Shown: piece by piece, positions 42,873 to 52,566 of the stretch | How the letters are laid out: each line of letters starts with the position of its first letter | Numbering within the stretch: the stretch's first letter is position 1 | Position numbers and translations under genes: made by a program | Origin: Streptomyces albofaciens JCM 4342 | Lineage (GTDB): Bacteria; Actinomycetota; Actinomycetes; Streptomycetales; Streptomycetaceae | Direction: 5' to 3' | DNA length: 64,000 nucleotides | NCBI RefSeq assembly: GCF_008634025.1 | Contig: NZ_PDCM01000002.1 | Coordinates: forward strand, 1,984,001 to 2,048,000 | The notes under the pieces: generated by a model | Told to the model about the DNA's origin: nothing | What the model saw: the letters and a program-made list of their open reading frames with translations, nothing else | Databases searched by the model: none

Positions 42873-44465
42873 TCAGCTGCCCTGCCCCGGGCCACCGCCC
42901 ACGGGTCCGGTGGCCGCGTTCCTGTTCCCCGGACTGTTCATCCGGCTCCGCGACCGCCCGTACAGGAAGTAGATGACGAAGCCGACGAGCATCCAGATGC
43001 CGAACCGCAGCCAGGTCTCCGCCGGCAGGTTGAGCATCAGCCACAGGGAGGCCAGCACCGACAACGCGGGCACCAGCGGGACCAGCGGGGTGCGGAAGGC
43101 GCGGGGCAGGTCGGGGCGGGTGCGGCGCAGGATGACCACGCCGATCGCGACCACGACGAACGCGAACAGCGTTCCGATGTTGACCAGTTCGGCGAGCTCG
43201 TCGATCGAGGTGAACCCGGCCACGACGGCGACCACGACGCCGAGCACGACGGTGGAGCGGTACGGGGTGCCGAAGCGCGGGTGGACCTGCGAGAAGACCT
43301 TCGGCAGCAGGCCGTCGCGGCTCATCGCGAAGAAGACCCGGCTCTGGCCGAGCAGCAGGATCATGCAGACCGAGGTCAGGCCGACGGCCGCGCCGAAACT
43401 GATCAGCCCGGCCCAGAACGGGTGCCCGACGGACTTGAACGCGTCGGCCAGCGGGGCGTCCGTGGACAGGTCGCTGTACTTCTGCATGCCGGTGACCACG
43501 ATCGAGACGGCGACGTAGAGCACCGTGCAGATGGCGAGGGAGCCGAGGATGCCGCGCGGCACGTCCCGCTGCGGCAGGCGGGTCTCCTCGGCCGCGGTGG
43601 CGACGATGTCGAAGCCGATGAAGGCGAAGAAAACGACCGCGGCGGCCGCGAAGATGCCCATGACGCCGAAGTTGGCCGGGGTGAAGCCGAAGATCAGCTG
43701 GGACAGCGGTGCCGCCAGGCCGTCACTGCCCTCGGTGGCCTTGCTCGGCGGGATGAACGGCTGGTAGTTGGCGCCGCTGATGAAGAACGCGCCCGCGACG
43801 ATCACGAGCAGTACGACGGTGACCTTGACGGCGACGATCACCGAGGTGACGCGGGACGACAGCTTCACGCCGACGACGAGGATGGCCGTCAGCACCAGGA
43901 CCAGCACACACGCGAGCAGGTCGAACCCGAACGTGCCCTCATGGGTGCCGGACAGCCCCTGCGGCAGATGGACACCGGCCGTGTCCAGCAGCGAGCGGAC
44001 ATAGCCGGACCAGCCGACGGCCACCACCGCGCAGCCCAGCGCGAGCTCCAGGATGAGGTCCCAGCCGATGATCCAGGCGGGCAGCTCGCCCAGCGAGGCG
44101 TACGAGAAGGTGTACGCCGAGCCGGCCACCGGAACGGTCGAGGCGAACTCCGCGTAGCACAGCGCGGCCAGCGCGCAGACCAGGCCGGCGGTGACGAAGG
44201 AGAGCGCCACGGCCGGGCCCGCGGTCTCCTTGGCGATCTTGCCGGTGAGGACGAAGATGCCGGTGCCGATGACGACACCGACGCCGAAGACGGTCAGATC
44301 GAGGGCGGAGAGGGATTTCCGGAGCGCGTGTTCCGGCTCCTCGGTGTCCCTGATCGACTCCTCGACCGTTTTGGTCCGGAACAGACCGGTGCGGCGTACC
44401 CGGGTGTGCTCCGCGCCGCCGCCGCGTTCCGGTCCGTGTGCCGTGCCCCGCTGTGTGCTGCTCAT
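42873..44465 (-). CDS. APC-family amino acid permease (cationic amino acid transporter type)
   Basis: A 530-residue membrane protein with twelve or more helices after a hydrophilic N-terminus. The signature near helix 1 is LTVFGVGVVIGTGIFVLTG. Segments such as SLGELPAWIIGWDLILEL and FFAFIGFDIVATAAEETR place it in the CAT/YfnA branch of the APC superfamily, proton-linked importers of basic or branched amino acids. The ATG at 44465 has GGAGG upstream. A short basic/Gly-rich tail ends the protein. Confidence 0.9.
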   Translation of the reverse strand: MSSTQRGTAHGPERGGGAEHTRVRRTGLFRTKTVEESIRDTEEPEHALRKSLSALDLTVFGVGVVIGTGIFVLTGKIAKETAGPAVALSFVTAGLVCALAALCYAEFASTVPVAGSAYTFSYASLGELPAWIIGWDLILELALGCAVVAVGWSGYVRSLLDTAGVHLPQGLSGTHEGTFGFDLLACVLVLVLTAILVVGVKLSSRVTSVIVAVKVTVVLLVIVAGAFFISGANYQPFIPPSKATEGSDGLAAPLSQLIFGFTPANFGVMGIFAAAAVVFFAFIGFDIVATAAEETRLPQRDVPRGILGSLAICTVLYVAVSIVVTGMQKYSDLSTDAPLADAFKSVGHPFWAGLISFGAAVGLTSVCMILLLGQSRVFFAMSRDGLLPKVFSQVHPRFGTPYRSTVVLGVVVAVVAGFTSIDELAELVNIGTLFAFVVVAIGVVILRRTRPDLPRAFRTPLVPLVPALSVLASLWLMLNLPAETWLRFGIWMLVGFVIYFLYGRSRSRMNSPGNRNAATGPVGGGPGQGS

Positions 44466-44743
44466 GGGCCAACCTCCGCCTGGACGACCGTCGCGACTCG
44501 TGAACTGACCGAGTCTGCGCAATGGTCGGGACGAGTACGGTGCGGCGGGCCTGTGTGCGGCGGGGATTCACCCGATGGTACGGACGGGTGGATATGCCGA
44601 AGGGCCGGTGAAAGCACCCGTTCGGGTGGCCCACCAGCCCATCGTATGACCGCTCAGCGATGTTTGTGCAGTGTTGCGCGTCGGATTTGTGCGGCCTTGA
44701 GCGGCGCCGGGGCGGCCGGTGAACGGCCGGTGAAGCCGTTGAC
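44466..44743. other. Upstream region of the amino acid permease
   Basis: About 280 bp without a gene between the permease start and the dxs terminator. It includes a small hairpin CACCCG-TT-CGGGTG near 44618-44631 and, reading leftward, a possible -10 box TACGAT (44641-44646), suggesting a leader of about 175 nt. I see no riboswitch family that I recognise. Confidence 0.35.
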
Positions 44744-44781
44744 CGGCTGGTGTACGTACGGCCGCGTACGTACACCAGCCG
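44744..44781. terminator. Terminator of dxs
   Basis: A perfect 17-bp stem (CGGCTGGTGTACGTACG at 44744-44760 with 44765-44781) with a 4-nt loop lies 9 bp after the dxs stop codon. Confidence 0.85.
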
Positions 44782-44790
44782 CTTCCTCCG

Positions 44791-46761
44791 TCAGTCGCGG
44801 GCGGCCTCGGCGCGCTCGGCGTCGTCCGCGGAACCCACCGACTCCGCCGCGTCCACCGACCGGTCCGTGCCCTCGTACCGACCGTCGATCTTCGAGACCA
44901 GACCGGTGACCTGCCGGGCGATGTCCGGCGCGGTCAGCCCGATCTCGGCCAGGATCTCCTTGCGGGATGCGTGGTCGAGGAAGCGCTCCGGAATGCCGAA
45001 GTCACGCAGCGGCACGTCCACGCCCGCGTCGCGCAGCGCCTGGGCGACGGCGGAGCCGACACCGCCCGAGCGGCTGTTGTCCTCGACCGTGACCACGACG
45101 CGGTGCCCGTCGGCCAGGCCCGGCAGCGCCGCGTCGACCGGCTTGACCCAGCGCGGGTCCACCACCGTCGTGGAGATGCCCTGCTTGTCGAGCAGATCGG
45201 CGACCTCCAGGCACATCGGCGCCAGCGCGCCCACCGACACCAGCAGCACGTCGGGGCGCTCCACACCCTCCCCGGGCTTTCGCAGCACGTCCATGCCGCC
45301 GACCCGGCCCACGGCCTCCACCGCCGGACCGACCTTGCCCTTCGAGTAGCGCACCACGGTCGGCGCGTCGTCCACCTCGACGGCCTCGCGCAGCTGCGCC
45401 CGCACCTGCTCGGCGTCGCGCGGGGCGGCGATCCGCAGCCCCGGCACCACCTGGAGCAGCGACATGTCCCACATGCCGTTGTGCGAGGCGCCGTCGTCAC
45501 CGGTGACGCCGGCGCGGTCCAGCACGAAGGTGACGCCGCACTTGTGCAGCGCCACGTCCATCAGGACCTGGTCGAAGGCGCGGTTGAGGAAGGTCGCGTA
45601 CACCGCGAAGACGGGGTGCAGACCGCCGGTCGCCAGACCCGCCGCGGAGACCGCCGCGTGCTGCTCGGCGATGCCCACGTCGTAGACCCGGTCCGGGAAC
45701 GCCTTCGCGAACTTCTGCAGGCCCACCGGCTGGAGCATCGCGGCCGTGATCGCCACGATGTCCTCGCGCTCCTGGCCCAGCTTGACCATCTCGTCCCCGA
45801 AGACGGAGGTCCAGCTCGCGCCGCCGGCGGCCACCGGCAGGCCGGTGTCCGGGTGGATGACGCCGATACCGTGGAAGCGGTCGGCCTCGTCCTGCTCGGC
45901 GGGCTTGTAGCCGCGGCCCTTCTCGGTCAGGCAGTGCACGATGACCGGGCCGCCGAAGCGCTTGGCGCGCTGGAGCGCGGACTCCAGGGCCTCGATGTCG
46001 TGCCCGTCGATCGGCCCGACGTACTTCAGCCCCAGGTCCTCGAACATGCCCTGCGGCGCGATGAAGTCCTTCAGGCCCTTCTTGGCGCCGTGCAGCGTCT
46101 CGTACAGCGGCTTGCCGACGACCGGGGTGCGCTCCAGGAGGTCCTTGCCGCGCGCCAGGAAGCGCTCGTAGCCGTCCGTCGTGCGCAAGGTGGCCAGGTG
46201 GTTCGCCAGGCCGCCGATGGTGGGCGCGTACGAGCGCTCGTTGTCGTTGACGACGATCACCAGCGGGCGGTCCTGGGCGTCGGCGATGTTGTTCAGCGCC
46301 TCCCAGGCCATGCCGCCGGTCAGCGCGCCGTCCCCGATCACCGCCACAACATGATCGTTTTTGCGCAGCACCTGGTTGGCCTTGGCCAGACCGTCCGCCC
46401 AGCCGAGCACCGTGGAGGCGTGGCTGTTCTCGATCACGTCGTGCGGCGACTCGGCGCGCGAGGGGTAGCCGGACAGGCCGCCCTTGCTGCGCAGCCTGGA
46501 GAAGTCCTGGCGGCCGGTGAGCAGCTTGTGGACGTAGGACTGGTGGCCGGTGTCGAAGAGGACCTTGTCCCGCGGCGAGTCGAAGACCCGGTGCAGGGCG
46601 ATGGTCAGCTCGACCACACCGAGGTTGGGGCCGAGGTGACCGCCGGTCTTGGAGACGGCGTCGACGAGGAACGTACGGATCTCCCCCGCCAGCTGCTCCA
46701 GCTGCTCCGGCCCCAGCCGGTCCAGATCGCGCGGTCCCTTGATACGGGTCAGCAGCGCCAC
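44791..46761 (-). CDS. dxs: 1-deoxy-D-xylulose-5-phosphate synthase
   Basis: A 656-residue thiamine-diphosphate enzyme that joins pyruvate and glyceraldehyde 3-phosphate, the first step of the non-mevalonate isoprenoid pathway. The N-terminal domain has [16 protein letters not shown] and the ThDP/Mg motif [16 protein letters not shown]. The central transketolase pyrimidine domain has [15 protein letters not shown]. The transketolase C-domain starts near residue 500. Length is normal with a short Glu/Ala-rich tail. Upstream lies a long non-coding gap containing an inverted-repeat element. Confidence 0.95.
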   Translation of the reverse strand: MALLTRIKGPRDLDRLGPEQLEQLAGEIRTFLVDAVSKTGGHLGPNLGVVELTIALHRVFDSPRDKVLFDTGHQSYVHKLLTGRQDFSRLRSKGGLSGYPSRAESPHDVIENSHASTVLGWADGLAKANQVLRKNDHVVAVIGDGALTGGMAWEALNNIADAQDRPLVIVVNDNERSYAPTIGGLANHLATLRTTDGYERFLARGKDLLERTPVVGKPLYETLHGAKKGLKDFIAPQGMFEDLGLKYVGPIDGHDIEALESALQRAKRFGGPVIVHCLTEKGRGYKPAEQDEADRFHGIGVIHPDTGLPVAAGGASWTSVFGDEMVKLGQEREDIVAITAAMLQPVGLQKFAKAFPDRVYDVGIAEQHAAVSAAGLATGGLHPVFAVYATFLNRAFDQVLMDVALHKCGVTFVLDRAGVTGDDGASHNGMWDMSLLQVVPGLRIAAPRDAEQVRAQLREAVEVDDAPTVVRYSKGKVGPAVEAVGRVGGMDVLRKPGEGVERPDVLLVSVGALAPMCLEVADLLDKQGISTTVVDPRWVKPVDAALPGLADGHRVVVTVEDNSRSGGVGSAVAQALRDAGVDVPLRDFGIPERFLDHASRKEILAEIGLTAPDIARQVTGLVSKIDGRYEGTDRSVDAAESVGSADDAERAEAARD

Positions 46762-47068
46762 CCGTGCCTCCTTGCTGTCGAGCTGGTTCGGGCGATTCGT
46801 GCAGATTCGCCTGGTTGTAGCTGGCTCTGGCTGGTCGACCTTGTCGATCCGCCGAGTCTAATGTTCCGCCTGCGGCGGCGGATAACGGGCCGTGCGATGT
46901 ATGTCACGCGGATGGCCTGTTTGCGGACGCGGCCTTCGGCCGCGGAAGCGGCGTGGGGTGACGGGTGGGGATATCTGTGCTGCGTGGTGGGGGTACGGGT
47001 GCTGCGCGGGCTGTCCGGTGGGTGGGGGTGCGCGTCTCGCGCCTAGAGTTCGGTGGGTGGGGGCTCGG
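46762..47068. other. dxs upstream region
   Basis: Just over 300 bp upstream of dxs with no gene that I can support. It contains short repeats of TTCGCCTGG / CTGGCTCTGGCTGG type near 46805-46835 and a G-rich stretch before 47068. A clear -35/-10 pair for dxs was not found by eye. Confidence 0.4.
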
Positions 47069-47465
47069 GGCCCCGCAGGGGTCACTCCTCGGCGCCGGGA
47101 GTCATCCTTGTGTTCGTTCTTAACCGGGGTCTCGGTCGTCCTGCGGGGAGACCCCTACGTGTCCCCGAGCCCGCGCCGTTCGCGGCTTTCCCGCCGCCGT
47201 GGCTGGGGTCTTTACAGACCCCGGCACGGCTTACGCATCACGTCGAGGTGCCCGGGGGCCCTGCGCCTATGCCCCGCGAGCCTCACCACAGGGTGGGCGC
47301 GCACCTGGGTCATCGAAAAAACTCCCCCCACCGGCCCGCACCCGCCAAACCGGCGGGAGGGGGTGTGCAGGGGGACACTCCCCGCAGGACGACCGTAGCC
47401 CCGGTCACCAACGAACACTGGTTCACTCCAGGCGCCGAGGAGATGGCCCCCTGCGCACCCCCGCC
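47069..47465. repeat. Inverted-repeat element of about 400 bp (MITE-like)
   Basis: Two arms of roughly 80 bp are inverted copies: 47085-47150 and 47378-47442 match at about 55 of 66 positions with one gap. They include 12 identical bases (CTCCTCGGCGCC at 47085-47096 with 47431-47442) and 18 identical bases (CGGTCGTCCTGCGGGGAG at 47133-47150 with 47378-47395). Similarity fades outward near 47069 and 47460. The roughly 225-bp centre holds a perfect hairpin GGGGTCT-TTAC-AGACCCC (47205-47222). No transposase or other credible gene lies inside. The rest of the gap to 47598 holds only a small hairpin (CCGCGC-GAA-GCGCGG). Confidence 0.7.
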
Positions 47466-47598
47466 CCCAAACAAACGCAACGCGCATCCGCGCGAAGCGC
47501 GGGCCCGGTACCCCCCACCCGCCGCGACAGCGGCATGTCAAGGCCGAAGACCAGGGCCCCCAGTATGTACCGGTGAACCACGTGCGCAGCACGCCCCG

Positions 47599-48909
47599 CT
47601 ACGCCCGCCCCGCCGTCTTCTGCGTACGCCGCGACACCGAGTCGATGACGACCGCCGCCAGCAGCACCGCCCCCGTGATCATGTACTGCACGGCCGACGC
47701 GATGCCCAGCAGTGCCATGCCCGAGGCGATGGACTGGATGACCAGGACGCCCAGCAGCGCGGACCACGTCTTGCCGCGTCCGCCGAACAGGCTCGTACCG
47801 CCGATGACCGCGGCGGCGATCGCGTTCATGAGGAGACTGCCCGCCCCGGAGGACTGGTTCGCGGCGTTGATCTGGGAGGCCAGGAACATGCCGCCGACGG
47901 CGGCCATCGTGCCGGCGAGGGAGAAGACGGAGATGCGGATGAACGCGACGTTGATGCCCGCACGGCGTGCCGCTTCGACGCTGCCGCCCAGGGCGAAGAC
48001 CTGCCGTCCGTACGTGGTGCGCCGCAGCACGAAGTCGAGGGCCACCACGACGCCCAGGAAGATGACCACGGCCAGCGGCAGGCCCTTGTACTGGTTGAGG
48101 AGCCAGGCGGCCAGATAGGCGGGGACGGCGAGGATCACCGTGCGCAGGACGATCTCGCTCAGCGGCCTGCTCGGGACGCCCGCTGTCTCCCGGCGGCGCG
48201 CGTCGAGCAGCGAGAGGCCGAGGAAGGCCAGGACGGCGACCGTCGCCAGGCCGTACGCGGCGGCCACGTCGGTGAAGTAGTAGTTGGTGAGCTGGGCCAC
48301 GAGGCCGCTGTCGTCGAGGTTGATGGTGCCGTTCGACCCGAGGATCTGGAGCATCAGGCCGTTCCAGCCGAGCAGTCCGGCCAGTGTGACGACGAAGGCG
48401 GGGACGCCGATGCGGGCGAAGAAGAAGCCGTGCAGGGCGCCGGCCACGGTGCCGGTGAGGAGGGCGAGGATCAGGGCCGGCCACTCCGGCATGCCGTTGT
48501 TGATGGTGAGGACGGCGAAGACCGCGGCGGCCAGGCCGCTGACCGAGCCGACGGACAGGTCGATCTCGCCGAGGATCAGGACGAAGACGATGCCGACGGC
48601 GATCAGTCCGGTGCCGGCGGCCGTCACGAACAGGTTCGAGAGGTTCTCGGCGCCGAGGAACGCGGAGTCCTGGAGCTGGAAGACCAGGCCGATGACGATG
48701 AGGCCGACGATGACCGGGAGGGAGCCCAGCTCACCGCTGCGCGTCTTGCGGCGGAACTCGTCGAGGTACCCCTTGAAGCCCTGCTGCCGCACGAGCAGCC
48801 GCGGGTCCACGGCGACAACGGCGCCCTCAGCGGCGCCATCGGCGGCGCCATCGGCGGCGGCATCGGCGCCCACCGGCTCGTCGCCGGCTTTCGAGAGGTT
48901 GGTGGTCAT
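47599..48909 (-). CDS. xylH: Xylose-type ABC transporter permease XylH
   Basis: A 436-residue permease of the ribose/xylose (BPD_transp_2) class with about ten helices and a 60-residue hydrophilic head. Family segments are GEIDLSVGSVSGLAAAVFAV, IGVPAFVVTLAG, and the C-terminal AAVIGGTSLFGGRG. Its ATG overlaps the stop of the ATPase gene (ATGA). With XylF and XylG it forms one importer; the adjacent rok7B7-type regulator gene supports the xylose assignment known from S. coelicolor. Confidence 0.88.
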   Translation of the reverse strand: MTTNLSKAGDEPVGADAAADGAADGAAEGAVVAVDPRLLVRQQGFKGYLDEFRRKTRSGELGSLPVIVGLIVIGLVFQLQDSAFLGAENLSNLFVTAAGTGLIAVGIVFVLILGEIDLSVGSVSGLAAAVFAVLTINNGMPEWPALILALLTGTVAGALHGFFFARIGVPAFVVTLAGLLGWNGLMLQILGSNGTINLDDSGLVAQLTNYYFTDVAAAYGLATVAVLAFLGLSLLDARRRETAGVPSRPLSEIVLRTVILAVPAYLAAWLLNQYKGLPLAVVIFLGVVVALDFVLRRTTYGRQVFALGGSVEAARRAGINVAFIRISVFSLAGTMAAVGGMFLASQINAANQSSGAGSLLMNAIAAAVIGGTSLFGGRGKTWSALLGVLVIQSIASGMALLGIASAVQYMITGAVLLAAVVIDSVSRRTQKTAGRA

Positions 48910-49700
48910 GTCCGGCCCTCCGCGGTAGCCGTCCGCGCCTTGCGCCGGGTCACGGCGTTGTCCGTGGCACCGGTGATCGCGGAGATGATTTCTTCCTGGG
49001 TGGTGCCGCGCACCTCGAAGGTGCCGTTGTTGCGGCCCAGCCGCAGCACCGCCACCCGGTCGGCGACGGCTTTGACGTCGGCCATGTTGTGGCTGATGAG
49101 GATGACGCCGAGGCCGCGTTCCCGTAGCCGTTCGACCAGGTCGAGGACCTGGGCGGTCTGCTCGACGCCGAGCGCGGCGGTGGGCTCGTCGAGGATGACG
49201 ACCTTGGGCTCGCCGAGCAGTGAGCGGGCGATGGCGACGGTCTGCCGCTGGCCGCCGGAGAGCGAGGCGATGGGGATGCGCACGCTCGGGATGCGGATGG
49301 CGAGGGTGGCGAGCAGTTCGCGGGAGCGGCGTTCCATCTCGACCTCGTCGAGCACCCCGGCCCGTACGATCTCGCGGCCGAGGAAGAGGTTGCCGACGAC
49401 GTCGAGGTTGTCGCACAGCGCGAGGTCCTGGTAGACGGTCGCGATGCCCAGTTCCTGGGCGGTGTGCGGCCGGTCGACGGTGACCGGCCGGCCTTCCCAT
49501 TCGATGACGCCGTCGTCGGCGGGGCCCACGCCGGCGATCGCCTTGACGAGGGTGGACTTGCCGGCGCCGTTGTCGCCGACCAGGGCGACGACCTCGCCGG
49601 GGTGGATCTCCAGTTCGACATCGGTGAGCGCCTGTACGGCGCCGAACCGCTTGGAGATCCCGCGCAACGCCAGCACGGGCGCAGCGGACACGTGAATCAT
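48906..49700 (-). CDS. xylG: Xylose-type ABC transporter ATPase XylG
   Basis: A 264-residue ATPase with a single nucleotide-binding domain: Walker A GDNGAGKSTL, signature LSGGQRQTVAIAR, Walker B VILDEPTAALG and switch His ISHNMAD. Enterobacterial XylG/MglA proteins have two fused domains (about 500 residues); this short form must act as a homodimer and is usual in streptomycetes. Overlaps xylH by 4 bp. Confidence 0.9.
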   Translation of the reverse strand: MIHVSAAPVLALRGISKRFGAVQALTDVELEIHPGEVVALVGDNGAGKSTLVKAIAGVGPADDGVIEWEGRPVTVDRPHTAQELGIATVYQDLALCDNLDVVGNLFLGREIVRAGVLDEVEMERRSRELLATLAIRIPSVRIPIASLSGGQRQTVAIARSLLGEPKVVILDEPTAALGVEQTAQVLDLVERLRERGLGVILISHNMADVKAVADRVAVLRLGRNNGTFEVRGTTQEEIISAITGATDNAVTRRKARTATAEGRT

Positions 49701-49773
49701 CTCCTTCGCCGCCTGACCGGCGGTGACGCGCCGTCCGGCCCCCGGGTCGGCGGGGCCGGGCGGACGGCCGGGC

Positions 49774-50883
49774 CTACTTCAGGCCGGCCTCGGCGCAGGC
49801 GGACTGGAACTTGGCGGTGCAGATCTCGGCCTTGGTGAAGAAGCCCTCCTGCCCGACATACTTCGCAATATCGGCCTTGGTCAGCGCGAAGGGCGTCACG
49901 ATGACGGACGGCACCTTCTTCTCGGTAGCACTGTCGACGGTCGACTTGGCGATCCCGTCGAGCTTCTTGCCCTGGGCGAGCGCGACGGCCATGGACGCGG
50001 CGGCGTCGGCCTCCGGCTTGTACGGCTTGTAGACGCTCATGAACTGCTCGCCGTCGAGGATGCGCTGGACGGCGGAGAGTTCCGCGTCCTGGCCGGTGAC
50101 CGGCGGCAGCTTGGTGAATCCGGCGCTCTTGAGGGCGGTGATGATGCCGCCCGCCATGCCGTCGTTGGCGGAGTAGACGCCGATGATCCTGTCCTTGCCG
50201 AGCGAGGAGATGGCGCCCTTCATGTTCTCGTTGGCGTTCTCCGGCTTCCACTCCTTGGTGTCGTACTCCTTGCCGATCTTGACCTTGCCGTCGAGTACGG
50301 AGTGCGCGCCGTCCTTGTACATCTTGGCGTTCGGGTCGGTGACGGACCCGTTCATCATGACGATCTCGCCCTTGTCGGCGTTGTCGCCGAGCGCCTTCAG
50401 GAGCGATTCGCCCTGGATCCGGCCGACGCGCTCGTTGTCGACGGAGGTGTACGCCTTGATCGGGCCCTCGGCCAGCCGGTCGTAGGCCACCACGGGTATG
50501 CCCTTGTCGTTCGCCTTCTTGACGGAGGCGGCGATGGACTTGGCGTCCACCGCGTCCAGGATCAGCGCGTCGACCTTCTTGGTGATCATCGTGTCGACCT
50601 GCTGCTGCTGGACGGAGGGGTCCTGCTTGGCGTTGTCGTAGAGGATCTCGGTGTCCTTGCCCGCCAGCTCGCGGATCTTCTTCTCGATCAGCGGCTTGTC
50701 GAACCGCTCGTAGCGCGCCGTCTGGTTCTCGGGCAGCAGGAGGCCGATCGTCAGCGGCCCCTTCTTGTCCTTCTTGGCGTCCGAGTCGCCGCCGGCCTCC
50801 TTGGCGGAGCCGCAGGCGGCGAGTCCGAGGGCCATCGAGACGGCGGCCGCGGCCACGGCAGCACGACGCAGATGCGTGTTCAC
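49774..50883 (-). CDS. xylF: Xylose-type sugar-binding lipoprotein XylF
   Basis: A 369-residue periplasmic-binding-protein-type lipoprotein. The signal ends LGLAACG (lipid Cys at about 24). A two-lobed sugar-binding domain follows from residue 43 (LTIGLLLPENQTARYE, DALILDAVDAKSIA, IPVVAYDRLAEGP, GVYSANDGMAGGI), matching XylF. It captures sugar outside the cell and delivers it to XylGH. It is the first gene of the xylFGH unit, 73 bp upstream of xylG. Confidence 0.9.
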   Translation of the reverse strand: MNTHLRRAAVAAAAVSMALGLAACGSAKEAGGDSDAKKDKKGPLTIGLLLPENQTARYERFDKPLIEKKIRELAGKDTEILYDNAKQDPSVQQQQVDTMITKKVDALILDAVDAKSIAASVKKANDKGIPVVAYDRLAEGPIKAYTSVDNERVGRIQGESLLKALGDNADKGEIVMMNGSVTDPNAKMYKDGAHSVLDGKVKIGKEYDTKEWKPENANENMKGAISSLGKDRIIGVYSANDGMAGGIITALKSAGFTKLPPVTGQDAELSAVQRILDGEQFMSVYKPYKPEADAAASMAVALAQGKKLDGIAKSTVDSATEKKVPSVIVTPFALTKADIAKYVGQEGFFTKAEICTAKFQSACAEAGLK

Positions 50884-50963
50884 GGTGAAACCTCCCTGAC
50901 GAGGCCGCGTCGTTGCGGCCGAGGTGGCTGGAAGTCAACTCGGCCGCTCGCAGACCGTCAAGG

Positions 50964-50978
50964 AGTAAATACTTAACG
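50964..50978. promoter_or_regulatory. A+T-rich dyad upstream of xylF
   Basis: AGTAAATACTTAAC, about 80 bp upstream of the xylF start, contains AGTA-AA-TACT and is strikingly A+T-rich in this context. ROK regulators favour such sites, so it is a plausible Rok7B7 operator. Confidence 0.4.
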
Positions 50979-51032
50979 AGATGACAACGGTGCCATGCGT
51001 TAGCTGTGTGAACTCAGCGTGCGCCGTGTACG

Positions 51033-52322
51033 TCAGGCAATGGCCGTGGTGCCGGTGCCATCGGCCTGCCGGGCACCGGCGGCCACCGGCACACCCGGGG
51101 CCGTACGCCCGCCCGGCGGAACCGCTCCGTCGGTGGGCAGCGTGCCGTCCAGCAGCGTCGAGTCACCCATCTCGCTCAGTACGAGCGCGAGCGCGCCCAG
51201 CACCTCCGCGCGCCCGCCGAGTGTCCCGGGCACGATGCTCAACTGCCGCGCGGCGCTGGGGATCGCGTACCGCGACACCGACTCCCTGATCGGCCCCAGC
51301 ACCAGCTCCCCCGCTTCCGCGAGATCGCCGCCGAGCACCACCCGGCTCGGGTTGAGCAGGTTGCACAGATTGGCCACACCGCTGCCGATGTGCCGTCCCA
51401 CGTCCCCGATCACCCGGCGGCACCCCGGGTCGCCCTCCCGGGCCAGCCGGACCATCTCCGCCATGGTCAGGCCGGGCCCGTGGCTGGGCTGGAGCAGCGG
51501 GAGGACGTACCGGGCGGCGGTGAAGGTCTCCAGGCAGCCGCGGTTGCCGCAGCGGCACACCGGCCCGGACTCGTCCAGCGTGATGTGCCCGATCTCGCCG
51601 GCCGTGCCGCCCGGTCCCCGGTAGATCTGGCCGCTGATGACCAGGCCGGCGCCGACGCCGCTGGCGACCTTGATGTACGCGAGGTCGGCGGCGCCGCGCC
51701 CGCTGCCCCACACCAGCTCGCCGAGCGCGCCCAGGTTGGCGTCGTTGTCGACGTACACCCCGACGCCGAGCCGCCCGGACAGCTCCTCGCTCGGGTTCGT
51801 ACCGCTCCAGCCGGGCAGGATCGCGGTCGAGCCGAGCGTGCCGGACTCGACGTCGATGGGGCCGGGGACGCCGAGGCCGACCCCGATGACCTTGCCCGCG
51901 CCCACGCCGGTCGCCTCGATCAGCCGGTTGACCAGGCGCTCGGCCCGGTCGAAGCCCTCCGCGGCGGAGGCGTCCACGTCGATCGGCTCGGTCTCCTCGG
52001 CCAGCACCTGGTGGGCGAGGTTGCCGACCGCGACGCGCAGGTGGGAGTGGCCGAAGTCGACGCCGACGACGATCCCGGCGTCGCCGGAGAGCGAGACGCT
52101 GCGGGCCCGGCGGCCGCCCGCCGAGGTCGGCGTGACCTCGACGGTCCCGGCGTCCTTCAGTTCCCGCACGATGTTGGAGACCGTGGCCGCCGACAGACCC
52201 GTGGTCCGGGCGATCTCCGCCTGGGTGAGCGAACCCGCCATGCGCACCGCGCGTACGACCCGCTCCAGATTGGCCCGGTGCAGCGAGGACTGCGAACCCG
52301 GAGTCTCCATCGACTCATCCAC
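51033..52322 (-). CDS. rok7B7: ROK-family regulator Rok7B7
   Basis: A 429-residue regulator. An N-terminal winged helix (ANLERVVRAVRMAG, QAEIARTTGLSAATVSNIV) is followed by a ROK sugar-kinase-like domain with the phosphate loop VGVDFGHSHLRVAVG and the zinc motif CRCGNRGCLE, whose three Cys and nearby His bind zinc. In S. coelicolor the gene in this position next to xylFGH is rok7B7, a pleiotropic regulator of carbon control, development and antibiotics. A possible -10 box TAGATT lies leftward-reading at 52402-52407. Confidence 0.85.
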   Translation of the reverse strand: MDESMETPGSQSSLHRANLERVVRAVRMAGSLTQAEIARTTGLSAATVSNIVRELKDAGTVEVTPTSAGGRRARSVSLSGDAGIVVGVDFGHSHLRVAVGNLAHQVLAEETEPIDVDASAAEGFDRAERLVNRLIEATGVGAGKVIGVGLGVPGPIDVESGTLGSTAILPGWSGTNPSEELSGRLGVGVYVDNDANLGALGELVWGSGRGAADLAYIKVASGVGAGLVISGQIYRGPGGTAGEIGHITLDESGPVCRCGNRGCLETFTAARYVLPLLQPSHGPGLTMAEMVRLAREGDPGCRRVIGDVGRHIGSGVANLCNLLNPSRVVLGGDLAEAGELVLGPIRESVSRYAIPSAARQLSIVPGTLGGRAEVLGALALVLSEMGDSTLLDGTLPTDGAVPPGGRTAPGVPVAAGARQADGTGTTAIA

Positions 52323-52493
52323 TCCCGCCTGTAGCGCCCGGCACGACGACCGGCCGCCGGCCGGGCCACACCCACGGGACCCGGCTTGTCTCCAACATGT
52401 GAATCTAAGCTGACGTGCCAGGGTCCGGTTACGTCAAGTCCTCGACCGGGTGCACCGGCCCTGTGGCCGAATCCGGCCGCCCGGCGCGCAGCA

Positions 52494-52524
52494 CCGCGGC
52501 CCCCGCGGGTGGCGGGGGCCGCGG
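52494..52524. terminator. Terminator of the ngcEFG operon
   Basis: A perfect 13-bp stem (CCGCGGCCCCCGC at 52494-52506 with 52512-52524) with a 5-nt loop lies 42 bp past the ngcG stop. Confidence 0.75.
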
Positions 52525-52566
52525 CGGCGTACGGCGGCGTACGACCGGCCGGCACGGCGCGCGGGG

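Noticed and set aside
44466..44743. Riboswitch upstream of the amino acid permease
   Set aside because: Only one short hairpin is visible and no conserved core of a known class (lysine, T-box, glycine) can be recognised.
47053..47592. Proteins encoded in the inverted-repeat element
   Set aside because: Open frames on both strands are Pro/Arg/Gly-rich, overlap each other, and partly mirror each other because of the inverted arms; no domain or good start.
50964..50978. Dyad read as part of a -35/-10 promoter for xylF
   Set aside because: The only TTGTCA nearby is too close to any -10-like box (10-bp gap), so an operator reading was kept and no promoter was claimed.
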